64,000 nucleotides of DNA from Hofstenia miamia (lineage: Eukaryota > Xenacoelomorpha > Acoela), in NCBI GenBank assembly GCA_004352715.1, contig SCFE01000032.1:2049287-2113286 (forward strand), written 5' to 3'. Position numbers and translations under genes: made by a program. The notes under the pieces were generated by a model, which was not told the DNA's origin, searched no databases, and was given only the letters and a program-made list of their open reading frames with translations. Shown here piece after piece: positions 46,762-57,770 of the stretch; the first letter of the stretch is position 1, and every line of letters begins with the position of its first letter.

Positions 46762-47989
46762 CTAAATGTGCAAGAATTAACATTGAAAATCAGCTTATTC
46801 CCAAAAGTAATTTTAGCTTGGATTGAGTTTACTAGGCTACTTTACAAGGCCTATTAAAAAGGAATTTTAGAAAAAAATTACTTGGTAATTGTTCAAATTA
46901 TTGTCTGCATTAGTAATCATCCGACAACATCTCCAATGAATCACAAATTAAAAAGCCAAATATGAGGCTTTCAACTTATTATGTGCAATATTTTAGAAAC
47001 GTGCCAATACACAAACTTTCTCAGTGAAAAAGGTCTTATCTTGTTAAATTATTCCCATGACTGATATGTACATTGTATATTGTGTTATGCAAATTTTATG
47101 GTTAGAATTGCATCCAAATAATTTAATATTTAATTATACATACAAATATACATATACCTACGAATAATTTTTGTGATGATATTTAAAAATATTGTTAAAT
47201 TTGTCCTTTAAATTGCAATTTAAATTTTAAACATTATCATTTTGTATTTATTGTACCATAATTTTTACTTATAAATTTGTTGATAACTCATAATCTTTAT
47301 AATGCAGAATTTGCAAACTACATAAATACTTTGATTTTGTAAAAAAATTATCAAAAAATCTATTTAATTTATTAACATATATCTAGACATTTTAGCAATT
47401 GAACATAGCATCATTCAGTGGCCATGTGAATAAAATTCCATATCTTTTATCTTGAACCAGGGTTGGATTTTATTAATTTCTTGATATTTGATTTTGCAAA
47501 AATTATTATTTTAACTTTAAAGCAGTTTCAGATATGTTTATTCAAGCCGGCTGAAGAATTTCAGATCAGGTACATCTCTGTTTTTATTATGACCCCAAAC
47601 AATCCATTGTGACTTTAAAGTTACCAACATTTTTATTCACATTCTCAAACAATTTTCTCAAGGAATCATGGTATTTAGACACATCTATATGTAAGTGTGC
47701 TTCCAAAATATGGTGAAGATTTATTATAAAAGTTATTCCTGGATTTGAAGTAAATTAAAATTTTGACATTTTTCAATGGAAAATCCTAATTTTGCAAAAC
47801 CATTCAAATTCCTCCCATACCTAGTGTTCAGATAATAATGCCGCTTAAGGCTCAATTGCAGCAGCAGCTCAACCACTTTGTTTTCTGTCAATAGATTACC
47901 CAAGATCCGCCCAGCATACCGTGCTCAAAGTCCGAAATCACCACACCCAGCGTGCTTTCGGATTTAAGATATATCTATATTTTTTAGTG
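46762..47989. other. EFHC intron sequence, nothing else seen
   Basis: AT-rich intron between exon 4 and the hAT element. Confidence 0.6.
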
Positions 47990-49220
47990 CAGAGTTGGAA
48001 CCGGCCGGAAATTTTAAGGCCGTGGCTGGTAGTTGACCGGCAGGTGCTAATAACGGCCGGTAAATTTTATTTGCATTGTATATTTAATCTNNNNNNNNNN
48101 NNNNNNNNNNNNNNNNNNNNNNNNNNNNNNNNNNNNNNNNNNNNNNNNNNNNNNNNNNNNNNNNNNNNNNNNNNNNNNNNNNNNNNNNNNNNNNNNNNNN
48201 NNNNNNNNNNNNNNNNNNNNNNNNNNNNNNNNNNNNNNNNNNNNNNNNNNNNNNNNNNNNNNNNNNNNNNNNNNNNNNNNNNNNNNNNNNNNNNNNNNNN
48301 NNNNNNNNNNNNNNNNNNNNNNNNNNNNNNNNNNNNNNNNNNNNNNNNNNNNNNNNNNNNNNNNNNNNNNNNNNNNNNNNNNNNNNNNNNNNNNNNNNNN
48401 NNNNNNNNNNNNNNNNNNNNNNNNNNNNNNNNNNNNNTATCAATTCCTTGTATAATTTTAAACAGGTTTCACTTTTCCGTGAATGTAAATAGGGAGCATT
48501 CCAGGTTGCTTAGTTAGTATATTTTTTTATGATAGTTAAATTACATAAAACTAGTCGAGTGGCATTATCTATTATTATGCTTCATATTGCAGTGGCTTTT
48601 GCAGTGACATTGACTATTCTATAAGTACACTCATACATATATTTAAAAAATTTTTCGCTAAAACAAAATATAATAAATCTTTTAGTAAGCTGTGACAACT
48701 GACATTTGTGTTTGAATGTCTTCGCAACCGAAAATATTTTAAACTTATTTTAAGCGTTCTTTCCAATTTTAGAAAAATACAAGCTTTCAAGTTGCTTTAT
48801 TAGTAAAAGGCCTCTCAAATTTCAAGTGTAAATTTTCACTTTCATTATTATGACAATCTTCTGTAAAAATTATTACTAAGTTCCATAAAAAACTAAAGTC
48901 AAATTACCATTTCAAAAAGCAGAACAACTTTATTTATAGTAAATAATTGAAAGATTCCAGAAAGTAAATTTAATTGTCATTCTAATTGCAATACTGTAGA
49001 TTGCTGAAACTATAAACTTTTTTTGAATTTAGTTTTTCATAGGAATTCATTTCAAATTGAATAAAATATTCTCTCTTTTTAAGATAAATCAAGAAATTGA
49101 TTTTTTATCAGTTTGGAAGGTAAGCGGCCTGTAAATTTACCGGGATTTCATGAAATTTAAGAGCAGCTGCAGGCCGGTAAATTGCCGGCCCTGGCCGACC
49201 GGTAGCCAGGTCCATCTCTG
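47990..49220. mobile_element. Non-autonomous hAT-like element in EFHC intron
   Basis: The left end CAGAGTTGGAACCGGCCGG and the inverted right end CAGAGATGGACCTGGCTACC share the CAGAGxTGGA start of hAT ends. The flanks TTTTAGTG (47982-47989) and ATTTAGGG (49221-49228) are an imperfect 8-bp target duplication (6 of 8). The ends are rich in CCGG/GGCC words. The N gap 48091-48437 lies inside. The right half is repeated at 50010-50794 by the 1.57-kb duplication. Confidence 0.65.
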
Positions 49221-49409
49221 ATTTAGGGAGTGATGAGTTCTTAAATTGTTTACTATCACAAATTGCAAAAAAGTCTGTGTTGCTTAGGCTTAATTATTTT
49301 TTAATTACAAATGACAAATTATTTTAAAATTTAAATTATTTTTTTAAATCGAATTGTATTTGAAATTAATATAAAAAATATTTAAGTGGTCATCACTGGA
49401 TATAAGTAC

Positions 49410-49615
49410 CTCGTTTTGAGGTTTTCTTTGCTCGTCCCATTCAGGTTTGCTTATCGCATCAATGTTGAACATTGTCCGTAAATATATTTTCGTGCATTCG
49501 TCAACACAGTTGATATGAAACCTCTTACTGTAGATCTTCACTGTATGTCCCACTTTAAGATCATTGACAGTAAAATAAGACTCTTGCTCATTGAATGACA
49601 AAGTTGGTTGATAGT
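49410..49615 (-). CDS. EFHC-like gene, exon 3 (DM10-2 second half), left copy
   Basis: Acceptor ATTTTAG, starts with two bases completing an Asp codon (phase 1 in), donor GAG|GTACTT, phase 0 out. It encodes YQPTLSFNEQESYFTVNDLK, VGHTVKIYSKRFHINCVDEC and TKIYLRTMFNIDAISKP. This matches the DM10-2 end ('y.v.Dl.vG+.i.iygr.F.l.dcD.fT+.yY'). Val-Asp-Glu-Cys replaces the usual Asp-Cys-Asp order. Confidence 0.8.
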
Positions 49616-49810
49616 CTAAAATTAATAAGTATCAAGTAAAAAACTTAGATTACATATAATATGCACATTATAATTTGCAATAATTAAACACATAAGAAAT
49701 AATTATTGATCAATAAAATGAAAATGTATATAGCCAGTGGTGTAGCCCGATGGGGGCTCATAAACTTAATAAAATATAAAATTATCAATGGGAAAATCCA
49801 AACAAATGNA

Positions 49811-49847
49811 TATATATATATATATACATATATATATATGTACATCT

Positions 49848-49884
<37 letters not shown>

Positions 49885-49885
49885 T
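49811..49885. repeat. Compound (TA)n microsatellite
   Basis: (TA)n with TACATA and TGTACA interruptions after the single N, at the joint of the two duplicate units. Confidence 0.9.
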
Positions 49886-50983
49886 ATGTATATATGTAAG
49901 CTGTTATAGAAAATTACACATGACGATTAAAAAGTTGATATTGCATATACGCAAATTTCAAACTATTATAACAATATTTCTAGCAAAACACAATATTGAT
50001 ATTTTTTATATATCAATTCCTTGTATAATTTTAAACAGGTTTCACTTTTCCGTGAATGTAAATAGGGAGCATTCCAGGTTGCTTAGTTAGTATATTTTTT
50101 TATGATAGTTAAATTACATAAAACTAGTCGAGTGGCATTATCTATTATTATGCTTCATATTGCAGTGGCTTTTGCAGTGACATTGAATATTCTATAAGTA
50201 CACTCATACATATATTTAAAAAAATTTTTCGCTAAAACAAAACATAATAAATCTCTTAGTAAGCTGTGACAACTGACATTTGTGTTTGAATGTCTTCGCA
50301 ACCGAAAATATTTTAAACTTATTTTAAGCGTTCTTTCCAATTTTAGAAAAATACAAGCTTTCAAGTTGCTTTATTAGTAAAAGGCCTCTCAAATTTCAAG
50401 TGTAAATTTTCACTTTCATTATTATGACAATCTTCTGTAAAAATTATTACTAAGTTCCATAAAAAACTAAAGTCAAATTACCATTTCAAAAAGCAGAACA
50501 ACTTTATTTATAGTAAATAATTGAAAGATTCCAGAAAGTAAATTTAATTGTCATTCTAATTGCAATACTGTAGATTGCTGAAACTATAAACTTTTTTTGA
50601 ATTTAGTTTTTCATAGGAATTCATTTCAAATTGAATAAAATATTCTCTCTTTTTAAGATAAATCAAGAAATTGATTTTTTATCAGTTTGGAAGGTAAGCG
50701 GCCTGTAAATTTACCGGGATTTCATGAAATTTAAGAGCAGCTGCAGGCCGGTAAATTGCCGGCCCTGGCCGACCGGTAGCCAGGTCCATCTCTGATTTAG
50801 GGAGTGATGAGTTCTTAAATTGTTTACTATCACAAATTGCAAAAAAGTCTGTGTTGCTTAGGCTTAATTATTTTTTAATTACAAATGACAAATTATTTTA
50901 AAATTTAAATTATTTTTTTAAATCGAATTGTATTTGAAATTAATATAAAAAATATTTAAGTGGTCATCACTGGATATAAGTAC

Positions 50984-51189
50984 CTCGTTTTGAGGTTTTC
51001 TTTGCTCGTCCCATTCAGGTTTGCTTATCGCATCAATGTTGAACATTGTCCGTAAATATATTTTCGTGCATTCGTCAACACAGTTGATATGAAACCTCTT
51101 ACTGTAGATCTTCACTGTATGTCCCACTTTAAGATCATTGACAGTAAAATAAGACTCTTGCTCATTGAATGACAAAGTTGGTTGATAGT
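50984..51189 (-). CDS. EFHC-like exon 3, right copy (duplicate)
   Basis: The coding sequence and splice sites are the same as 49410-49615. Because the exon is phase 1 in and phase 0 out, both copies cannot be used in one mRNA without a frameshift; they would have to be alternatives. With an N joint between them, an assembly duplicate is the simpler reading. Confidence 0.6.
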
Positions 51190-51383
51190 CTAAAATATTA
51201 AATTAATAAGTATCAAGTAAAAAACTTATATTACATATATAATATGCACATTATAATTTTCAATAATTAAACACATAAGAAATAATTATTGATCAATAAA
51301 ATGTAATTGTATATAGCCAGTGGTGTAGCCAGATGGTGGCTGTCACCATCTGTGACTCATAAACTTAAAAAAAAATATAAAAT

Positions 51384-51934
51384 TATCAATGTGAAAATAC
51401 AAACAAATGTTAAAAAAGAGTATTTTCTTGGCATTATTGATAGTATAAATATAAATCAATCAGTGAAGGAACGTATGCAACTATTAAAAACATTTTTTCA
51501 TATATCATCATTACATAATGCTAACATATGACCATGTGCACGACAATAGAAAAGACATTGATTCACTATGAAGGTGCTGACATAGATGGCGATGGTTTGT
51601 GTGATGAACTAACATCCCTATCACATGTAATTCCTCTGAACTCATTTCCAAAAAATATGTTTTTCAGTATCTCATAAAGCATTCTCTTCTAGATGCATAA
51701 TTCAAATTCTTCAATTTCACTTCGTATCTTTTCGACAGTTTCTGTTGCTGTTGCGGCAGCAGAGCACAGCTTCTCACGCTTAAAACTAATTAAGACTTAT
51801 TTGCGCTCCATCATGTCACAAGAAACGCTAAAGGGTAATCAATGTTATCCATAGAGAGTGATATTCCTAGAAATTTAGATTTTTCCAAATTAATAGAAGA
51901 TTTTTGTCAAAAAGCGAGAAAAATTTCTTTGTAA
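51384..51934 (+). pseudogene. hAT transposase C-terminal remnant
   Basis: In shifting frames: SVKERMQLLKTFFHISSL, YEGADIDGDGLCDELTSL, then a good match to the hAT dimerisation domain at 51693-51860 (RIFSTVSVAVAAAEHSFSRL, then KLIKTYLRSIMSQETL), and after a +1 shift MLSIESDIPRNLDFSKLIED and FCQKARKI to a stop at 51934. The layout is that of ZMYM1-like hAT proteins. It lies in the EFHC intron on the opposite strand. Confidence 0.75.
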
Positions 51935-52104
51935 ATGAATTCTATTTGTTTTACTCTACTACTTTATCTTATATTTTATGTATAACTTATTCTAAATAAT
52001 CTCAAATTTGATTAGGCAATATTAAATTGCATGAATTAGATGCAACTCTCTCAATAAAACAGTTTTACAACAAATAAATGTGGGACTAAAACGTACATCA
52101 TGGT

Positions 52105-52402
52105 CAAAGTGGCAAACGGGTCGATTACCAGGATCCTACCTGACCCGTGGATTGGGTCAAAGAAAAGTTGGGTCGGGTAATGGGTCAAAATTTTGAAAAT
52201 TCTGTGTCAGAGAAATATATTGTTTGAAGGATACAATCTACTATGCTATATAAAACCTATTATTAAATTAGTGTTAATGGCATTGTTTCTTGTTAGTTTT
52301 GTCAAACATTTGCAAATACAACTCGAGTCAAAATCTGACTGTTTGACCCATGGATCGGATCGTGGGTCAACATGCTATAGGGTGAGTCATTGGTCAACTC
52401 TG
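52105..52402. mobile_element. 298-bp non-autonomous hAT-like MITE
   Basis: The left end CAAAGTGGCAAACGGGTC and the inverted right end CAGAGTTGACCAATGACTC have the C-A-R-A-G-T-K-G start. The 8-mers ATCATGGT (52097-52104) and ATCATGAT (52403-52410) are a target duplication with one difference. The interior has repeated TGGGTCA words. No ORF. Confidence 0.65.
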
Positions 52403-52490
52403 ATCATGATGTCACGAACTTTGTTATTACTTTACTATTTCGCTAATATGTCGTATTTTGCCACGGGCCTCGCTCAGGACAAAGCCAGCC

Positions 52491-52535
<45 letters not shown>
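52491..52535. repeat. (TA)n microsatellite
   Basis: About 22 TA units in the EFHC intron. Confidence 0.95.
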
Positions 52536-52539
<4 letters not shown>

Positions 52540-53159
52540 AGTGTGGCCCATATTTCTAAACTTCTTAAATGCTTAGCTCCCACCCCTATTTTTTCCCAAT
52601 TAGCAAAAAACTCCTTAAAAATTTTAGTTCGATTGGACAACTGCAAAGGTTTCCTCATTGACCATATAAATTGTAAATTGCACTTAGAAAATCGTTTTTT
52701 CCAAGAATTTTAATATCATATATTTTCTATTCAAGTAAAACGTTATTGAGACTTACTAAAAATACAAATAAATTTGGTATCATTTTCTAAAAATCAATCT
52801 TTTCTTGCTTTTTTGTGTTATTAATAAACCCTGCAGCTCTCACTCTAAAGATAATCGCAAAATATGAGACGCTTATTAACTTTACTTCACCATAGGAAAA
52901 CAAAAGACTTTAAAAACTTTATTAAATTTACAAACCTCCTGTTTTTATTCAGATTGGAATCCAGTATAAAACCTGGGTTTTAATCCCAGCATCATGTATT
53001 TGGTAAAGTTTTTGAATTCGCAGCAAGGCAAGAAAAATTTAGATTTATTTTTTTATTTTTGAAGGCTGCCAGAAATATATTTTGCAATCCTCTCTGCTAC
53101 TTAGCTCCTCAAACTGTGGCTCTACCTATTTTTTGAATAAAATGCTCCAATAGAGGTCA

Positions 53160-53530
53160 AGGCAAACAGGACTAGATTTTTTTGGAACCAGATGCAAGTA
53201 AAGATGAGACAAGTATAAATCAACCGAAGAAGTGTATTTTGCACCAAAATGACTTTAGTTCCATCACAAACATCAAACTTTCCACGTTTGCAAATCATAG
53301 TGCCAAATTTTTCTTCAAGGGATTCTCCTTAGACGCAGACTTCCTTAACCAAGACCATTCCACATAGAAGGATTATCTTAGTTACATAAATAGATTTGAA
53401 AAGCTTGAGAAAACAGTTGTTGTTAATGATGTTGCAGAAAGGGGAGTCAAGTTTATTCAATATTACAATAACATTCTCACAAAAGATGAAACTGAGAAAC
53501 AATTTATTCTTACAGATTGTATTTGATTCA
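53160..53530 (+). pseudogene. Coding-like remnant, family not identified
   Basis: At about 53370-53525 one frame reads YINRFEKLEKTVVVNDVAER then GVKFIQYYNNILTKDETEKQ and FILTDCI to a stop. The block 'VNDxAERGVK.I..YN..LTKDEEQKQ' recurs in uncharacterised repeat-like proteins of invertebrates, as I recall; I cannot give a family name. The upstream frame 53182-53367 may belong to it. It sits antisense in the EFHC intron. Confidence 0.4.
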
Positions 53531-53652
53531 AACCAATTTCAAGCATACGATGTAATTGCCAATTAAGCTGAAATCTTACAAACACTGTCTTAGGTAATAG
53601 GGAGGCACGCTAGTGAAATTCAAACCTTCATAAAATTACCAATTGTTAAGGG

Positions 53653-53735
53653 NTATATATATATATATATTTTCATAAAATGATAAAGAAGCTTAGTATT
53701 CAAGCAACATATATATACATATATATACTGATGAA
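53653..53735. repeat. (TA)n tracts after single N
   Basis: Two short (TA)n runs at 53654-53671 and about 53707-53730. The single N at 53653 touches the first. Confidence 0.85.
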
Positions 53736-53932
53736 AATCACATAGATATACTGGTATAAATGCATATAGCTAGTATTTTTTTCTAGATACAAACATGCGT
53801 AGATAAATTTGTAGTTGAAATTTGAATTACATTCAAGTTTTTTTACATTCGTTCAGCAAACTACTAAAGAGCGACAATATGAGTCAAGCATGCAAAAAAT
53901 TTTGAATATATTTATATATATAAAAGCCAAAC

Positions 53933-54104
53933 CTGTTTTTGGAATTTTCATGCGTTTTATAATTGGATGCATAGTATTGCAATCACTTCGTTTTTCACTA
54001 ACTTCAATGGTGTCATCCATTAAGAAGTACCGTATTTCATAGCGTTCGATTACACCAGAATCAATTGGTACGGTATCCGCTGAATTTGCATAGAATCGTA
54101 GCAC
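53933..54104 (-). CDS. EFHC-like gene, exon 2 (DM10-2 first half)
   Basis: Acceptor ATTTTAG, phase 0 in, donor ACAG|GTTTGG, phase 1 out. It encodes VLRFYANSADTVPIDSGVIE, then RYEIRYFLMDDTIEVSEK and MHPIIKRMKIPKT. This is the classic DM10 start: 'vLRFya.wdD....g..r.yiihYyLmDDTvEi.E', with the acidic MDDT motif intact. Confidence 0.85.
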
Positions 54105-54186
54105 CTAAAATTGTTGTCAAGTTACTTTTCATTGTTGTTGTAATTTTTAAAAATAGAAGTCTCTAATTTGATGAAAAAATTAGTAC

Positions 54187-54330
54187 CTTTTTATCGTTTT
54201 CAATAAATTGTCGTAATTTATCATGGGTAGATTTGTTTACTGCCTCTCGTTTCGCCCACGATATTTCACGCTTTTGTTTTGGCATTGGTATATCGGGCTT
54301 AACCTCTACTCCACTGCTTGTTAGGTACTC
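54187..54330 (-). CDS. EFHC-like gene, exon 1 of those found (DM10-1 end, linker)
   Basis: Acceptor CTTTAG, 48 codons, phase 0 on both sides, donor AAG|GTACTA. It encodes EYLTSSGVEVKPDIPMPKQK, a basic linker, then STHDKLRQFIENDKK. It matches the 'f.es.Gi.l...' end of DM10-1 and the 'd.LkqFl.nD.kvLRF' lead into DM10-2. The preceding exon should end in phase 0. Confidence 0.75.
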
Positions 54331-54599
54331 CTAAAGATTATATATATAAGTTAGAGGGCAATACCAAAAATGTAATTTTTTAAAGTAAATTAAGCATTTA
54401 TTCAGTTTATATACGTTCACTGTAATTTAATGAATATTAAATTATCCTTTTATTTACAAATACTTAAATGGACCACCATTTACCTGGATGAACTTCAAAA
54501 CTCTGTTAAATTTGTAGGTGAGCGATTGAGTGATTTGTATATCACTGCCCCTAACTTTTGGTCCACCCTATATATACTAAAATCATAAAAATGGCAAAA

Positions 54600-55289
54600 T
54601 ATTGGAAAATTATTTCACAAAATTATGAAGTTAAATTTTTGTATTTGAAAAATTTTCATGCTATTATTTGTTTTATTAATATTGTTCTTACAATCTTCAC
54701 GATTTGAAACTTCGATTACTTTTAGAGGGAGAGCTTTCAATATCTACATTGAGAACATAGATCCTCTCAGTCTAGATCAGCCAACTCATTCTTATTCTCT
54801 CTTTCTATCCTCGAAAATTTTTTCAACATTGCCATAACCCAACTGTTGATTGTATTGATGGCGGTTTGTAAAAAGACTGCAGAGTCCACTTTGAACGCAT
54901 AATCTCCTTCTGTAATTTCCCATTAGTCATACCTATAACTTCAGATTGTTTGTTATGCTTATCTATGTTGTTCCATCATTTATAACCTCCATTTATTCTA
55001 ACTTCTGGGATCTTGTTTGCACGTTAAATTTTCAGGTATCTCTCAACAATTAATATTATTTTTTTCCTTGTACGCTCACATCATTGATGTTTTAACTTAG
55101 GAAACGCGTCAGTTTCCAAAAGGTCTGAAAAATTTCTTTAGAACTCTGATTATTTCTAACAATGTTCTCTTCTGTACTCTTGGCCTTCTTACATTGAACA
55201 TGTGAACTCTTCCAGAAACCTCTTTTGATTTTTGAGAATTGCTCAATGTGCTCTAACTGTACTGAGACTAATTCAGCTTCTACAATCAA
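54600..55289 (-). pseudogene. Degenerate coding-like stretch, unidentified
   Basis: Minus-strand frames 55289-55092 (SVQLEHIEQFSKIKRGFWKS, EENIVRNNQSSKEIFQTF) and about 55020-54720 (TNGKLQKEIMRSKWTLQSF, YKPPSIQS) have protein-like composition with frequent stops. Probably part of an old transposon ORF. I do not recognise it. Confidence 0.3.
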
Positions 55290-55349
55290 TGTTTTTGCTA
55301 TGTAAACAATCTGTATTTGTCTGGAGATTGAAATCCCTTAATGTTTTAA

Positions 55350-55370
55350 ACTTATTATTAATAATATTAA

Positions 55371-55400
<30 letters not shown>
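55350..55400. repeat. (ATT)n microsatellite
   Basis: AAT/ATT triplets, about 12 in the longest run, directly before the 5' end of LINE-B copy 3. Confidence 0.9.
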
Positions 55401-55403
<3 letters not shown>

Positions 55404-55610
55404 ATTGTGTCAAAATCTTTAAAGCCAGCCCGTAAATCTGAATATGAGCTTAATCACGAAATATTTGAAACGCTGTGAATAGAAATAAAATCAATAGAGA
55501 ACTGCTTCCAAAAAGATTTAATAAACATAACTTATAATCCAAATAAAAATTATCTAGTCGAATATTTAAATTATAAAATATACGAAATATCTGAAATATG
55601 TAGTGATTAT

Positions 55611-56003
55611 AACTCTCTAAATATATTCGGTGACTTTAATATTAATTACTTTAACTCTTATGAACGAAATTCTATAAATGAATTGTGTGCTACTTGTAAT
55701 CTTCATTGTATAAATACGGTTTGTCCAACTCGCATGAACAATTTAATTGATTACTTTTTTACTAATTCTGAAGTTTCTTTCAAATCTTTAATGTTTGAAT
55801 CATTTANAACTCTCTAAATATATTCGGTGACTTTAATATTAATTACTTTAACTCTTATGAACGAAATTCTATAAATGAATTGTGTGCTACTTGTAATCTT
55901 CATCGTATAAATACGGTTTGTCCAACTCGCATGAACAATTTAATTGATTACTTTTTTACTAATTCTGAAGTTTCTTTCAAATCTTTAATGTTTGAATCAT
56001 TTA
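55611..56003 (+). repeat. 196-bp direct duplication around single N (55807)
   Basis: 55611-55806 and 55808-56003 are identical but for about one base, with the N between. It lies within the LINE-B endonuclease. Copies 1 and 2 of the element show no such duplication, so it is an assembly joint. Confidence 0.85.
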
Positions 56004-56174
56004 GTGATCATGCACTGTGTACATATATTAGTAACAAAACTACTAAAAGCAAGCAATTTAAAACCATAAATGCAAGAGACTATTTATCTTACTTAGATGA
56101 AAAAATGGAAAAGGCCCTAAAAACACCCCATTTAACTATATTTACATATTAAATTCTGGACCTCAAATGATCAA

Positions 56175-56596
56175 ATGGTTAATTACATTGCAAAAAGAAT
56201 CTACAAAGCATTAAACACTGTTGCCTCAATTAAGAAGCGACGGGTTAAGAATAAAAAAACAATTAAATTTCCTTTTTCAAACACCGACGATAATCAAGTC
56301 CATGAACTAGTATCAATTAAACGAGAATTATTTGATCTTGCGAAATCCGAGCCGACAAAGACTAATTGGACCAATTACGAAAAATCAAAGGAAGTCATTA
56401 AGCAATTAAGAACAAAAAATTTAACTAAAGCTCGGCAAAAATTCTTTAACCAATTAAATTCTACTCGAGAAAAATGGCGATACATCCATAAATTTATCGG
56501 AAAATCTAAAGGTCTTTCATCCGAAATAAATGAATTAAACATCAATAATACTACCGTTACAGACAAAACTCAAATACTAAATCATTTAAATTCAAC
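56175..56596 (+). pseudogene. LINE-B linker ORF between endonuclease and RT
   Basis: An open frame of about 140 codons, Lys-rich: IAKRIYKALNTVASIKKRRV, KSEPTKTNWTNYEKSKEVIK, NSTREKWRYIHKFIGKSKGL. This is the segment between endonuclease and RT in Jockey/CR1-like ORF2. It is the longest intact part of the copy and stops at the single N. Confidence 0.6.
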
Positions 56597-56814
56597 NAAA
56601 TATCAAAGAAAGTAATTAAGTAAATAAGAACAAAAAATTTAACTAAAGCTCGGCAAAAATTCTTTAACCAATTCAATTCTACTCGAGATAAATGGCGATA
56701 CATCCATAAATTTATCGGAAAATCTAAAGGTCTTTCATCCGAAATAAATGAATTAAACATCAATAATACTACCGTTACAGACAAAACTCAAATACTAAAT
56801 CATTTAAATTCAAC
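56381..56814 (+). repeat. About 215-bp duplication around single N (56597)
   Basis: The sequence from about 56381 to 56596 is repeated at 56598-56814 with a handful of substitutions. Same pattern as at 55807. Confidence 0.8.
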
Positions 56815-57770
56815 ATTCAAAGAACTTGGAAATTTCAATTTCCCACCTTATAAGAAAAAACAAAATTCTGATAATCTCAAACAATCAAAACAATTTTCCT
56901 TTAGACTTGCTACAATCAATGAATTAGAAAACATCTTGATACCAACAAATCAACCGCTTCTTATAATCTCCCATTTTTTATTATTAAACGTTTTTTTCCT
57001 ATTTTTGGAGAACAATTCTTAATCGCATTTAATCAATGTATTATTGATGGCGAATTTCCAGACTTACTAAAAAAATCAGATATATTTCCTATATTTAAAA
57101 AAGGTGGCAACCTAAACGCAAAAAATTATAGACCCATTTGTATTACATTTGAAAAACTTTTGTATGTTTAAATAAACGCATTCTTAAAATCTCTAAACAT
57201 CCTTTCATATAAATAATTTGGATTTCGCAATGGTCATAGCACCCAAGACTCAATTCAACCTATTACTCAACAAATAAAGTCTAATATATCTCATAATAAC
57301 TGCAGTAGTGTAGCATTATTAGATTTAAGTAAGGNNNNNNTTTCCTTAATGACCATATTGAATTAAATGAGCGATCGCAAAAATTTTTTAGTTTAGATAA
57401 AAATTATAATGGCTTCCATCACATATCAATTAAATTGTGGAATAATTTAGATTATGAAACGCGAATAGAAAAAAACTATAAAAAGTTTAGAAAAAAATTG
57501 AAACAATTTCTTCTAATAAAACAGTATACATTAGGGGACGGTAATACACTTCATGCATTTGAAACATACATTCAACATTGAGCACCTACACAAACATCCA
57601 CTCAAACATTGACTATATTATTATATATTGTACATATTAATTTGTAGTAATTTGTTCATGTTTATTTTCTTTTGTCATGTGTTAGTTTGTAGATATTGTA
57701 TATATATAATGCGCAATAAATTTGCTCTGACTCTTATTATTATTTTAACATTTAAAAAATCCTCTCTCAT

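Larger units (their letters stand above)
48236..51383. repeat. 1574-bp tandem duplication (two units)
   Basis: The left unit (visible from 48438 to 49808) and the right unit (50010 to about 51383) are nearly identical at an offset of 1574 bp. The visible left unit starts at an N gap and ends at the single N at 49809. It includes the right part of the hAT element and one EFHC exon. The few differences look allelic. Unit borders are inferred from the offset. Confidence 0.85.
42818..54330 (-). other. EFHC1/EFHC2-like gene (eight exons, 5' part missing)
   Basis: Exons in transcript order: 54330-54187, 54104-53933, 49615-49410 (or its duplicate 51189-50984), 46761-46663, 46286-46113, 45124-44934, 44303-44099, 42907-42818. 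Every junction is GT-AG with matching phase, totalling 1281 nt and 426 residues, close to the length of the matching part of vertebrate EFHC1. The order is the end of DM10-1, then DM10-2, DM10-3 and the EF-hand tail. EFHC proteins are microtubule inner or axonemal proteins of motile cilia. The first DM10 exons should lie above 54.33 kb but were not found. Introns hold hAT elements and a 1.57-kb duplication. Confidence 0.85.
55401..57770 (+). mobile_element. LINE-B copy 3 (5'-truncated, with duplicated segments)
   Basis: Plus-strand copy of LINE-B. Endonuclease end: YNPNKNYLVEYL, then IFGDFNINYFNSYE with the GDFN motif near 55629, and FSDHALCTYI. Linker: 56175-56600. RT start: about 57000-57334 (KKSDIFPIFKKGGNLNAKNY, RPICI, FGFRNGHSTQDSI, LDLSK). 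Six N (57335-57340) replace the whole palm and thumb, then the C-terminal segment runs to a stop near 57580 and a 3' UTR ending about 57745 in TTATTATTATTTTAAC. Two segments are duplicated at single-N joints. Confidence 0.8.

Noticed and set aside
54480-54575. Possible extra EFHC exon on the minus strand (acceptor near 54565, donor at CATCCAG|GTAAAT) with a frame that would join in phase 0 to 54330
   Set aside because: The sequence begins GGTGGACCAAAAGTTAGGGG, which looks like the end of a Tc1-type element, and the encoded residues only loosely resemble the DM10-1 end. I left it out of the gene.
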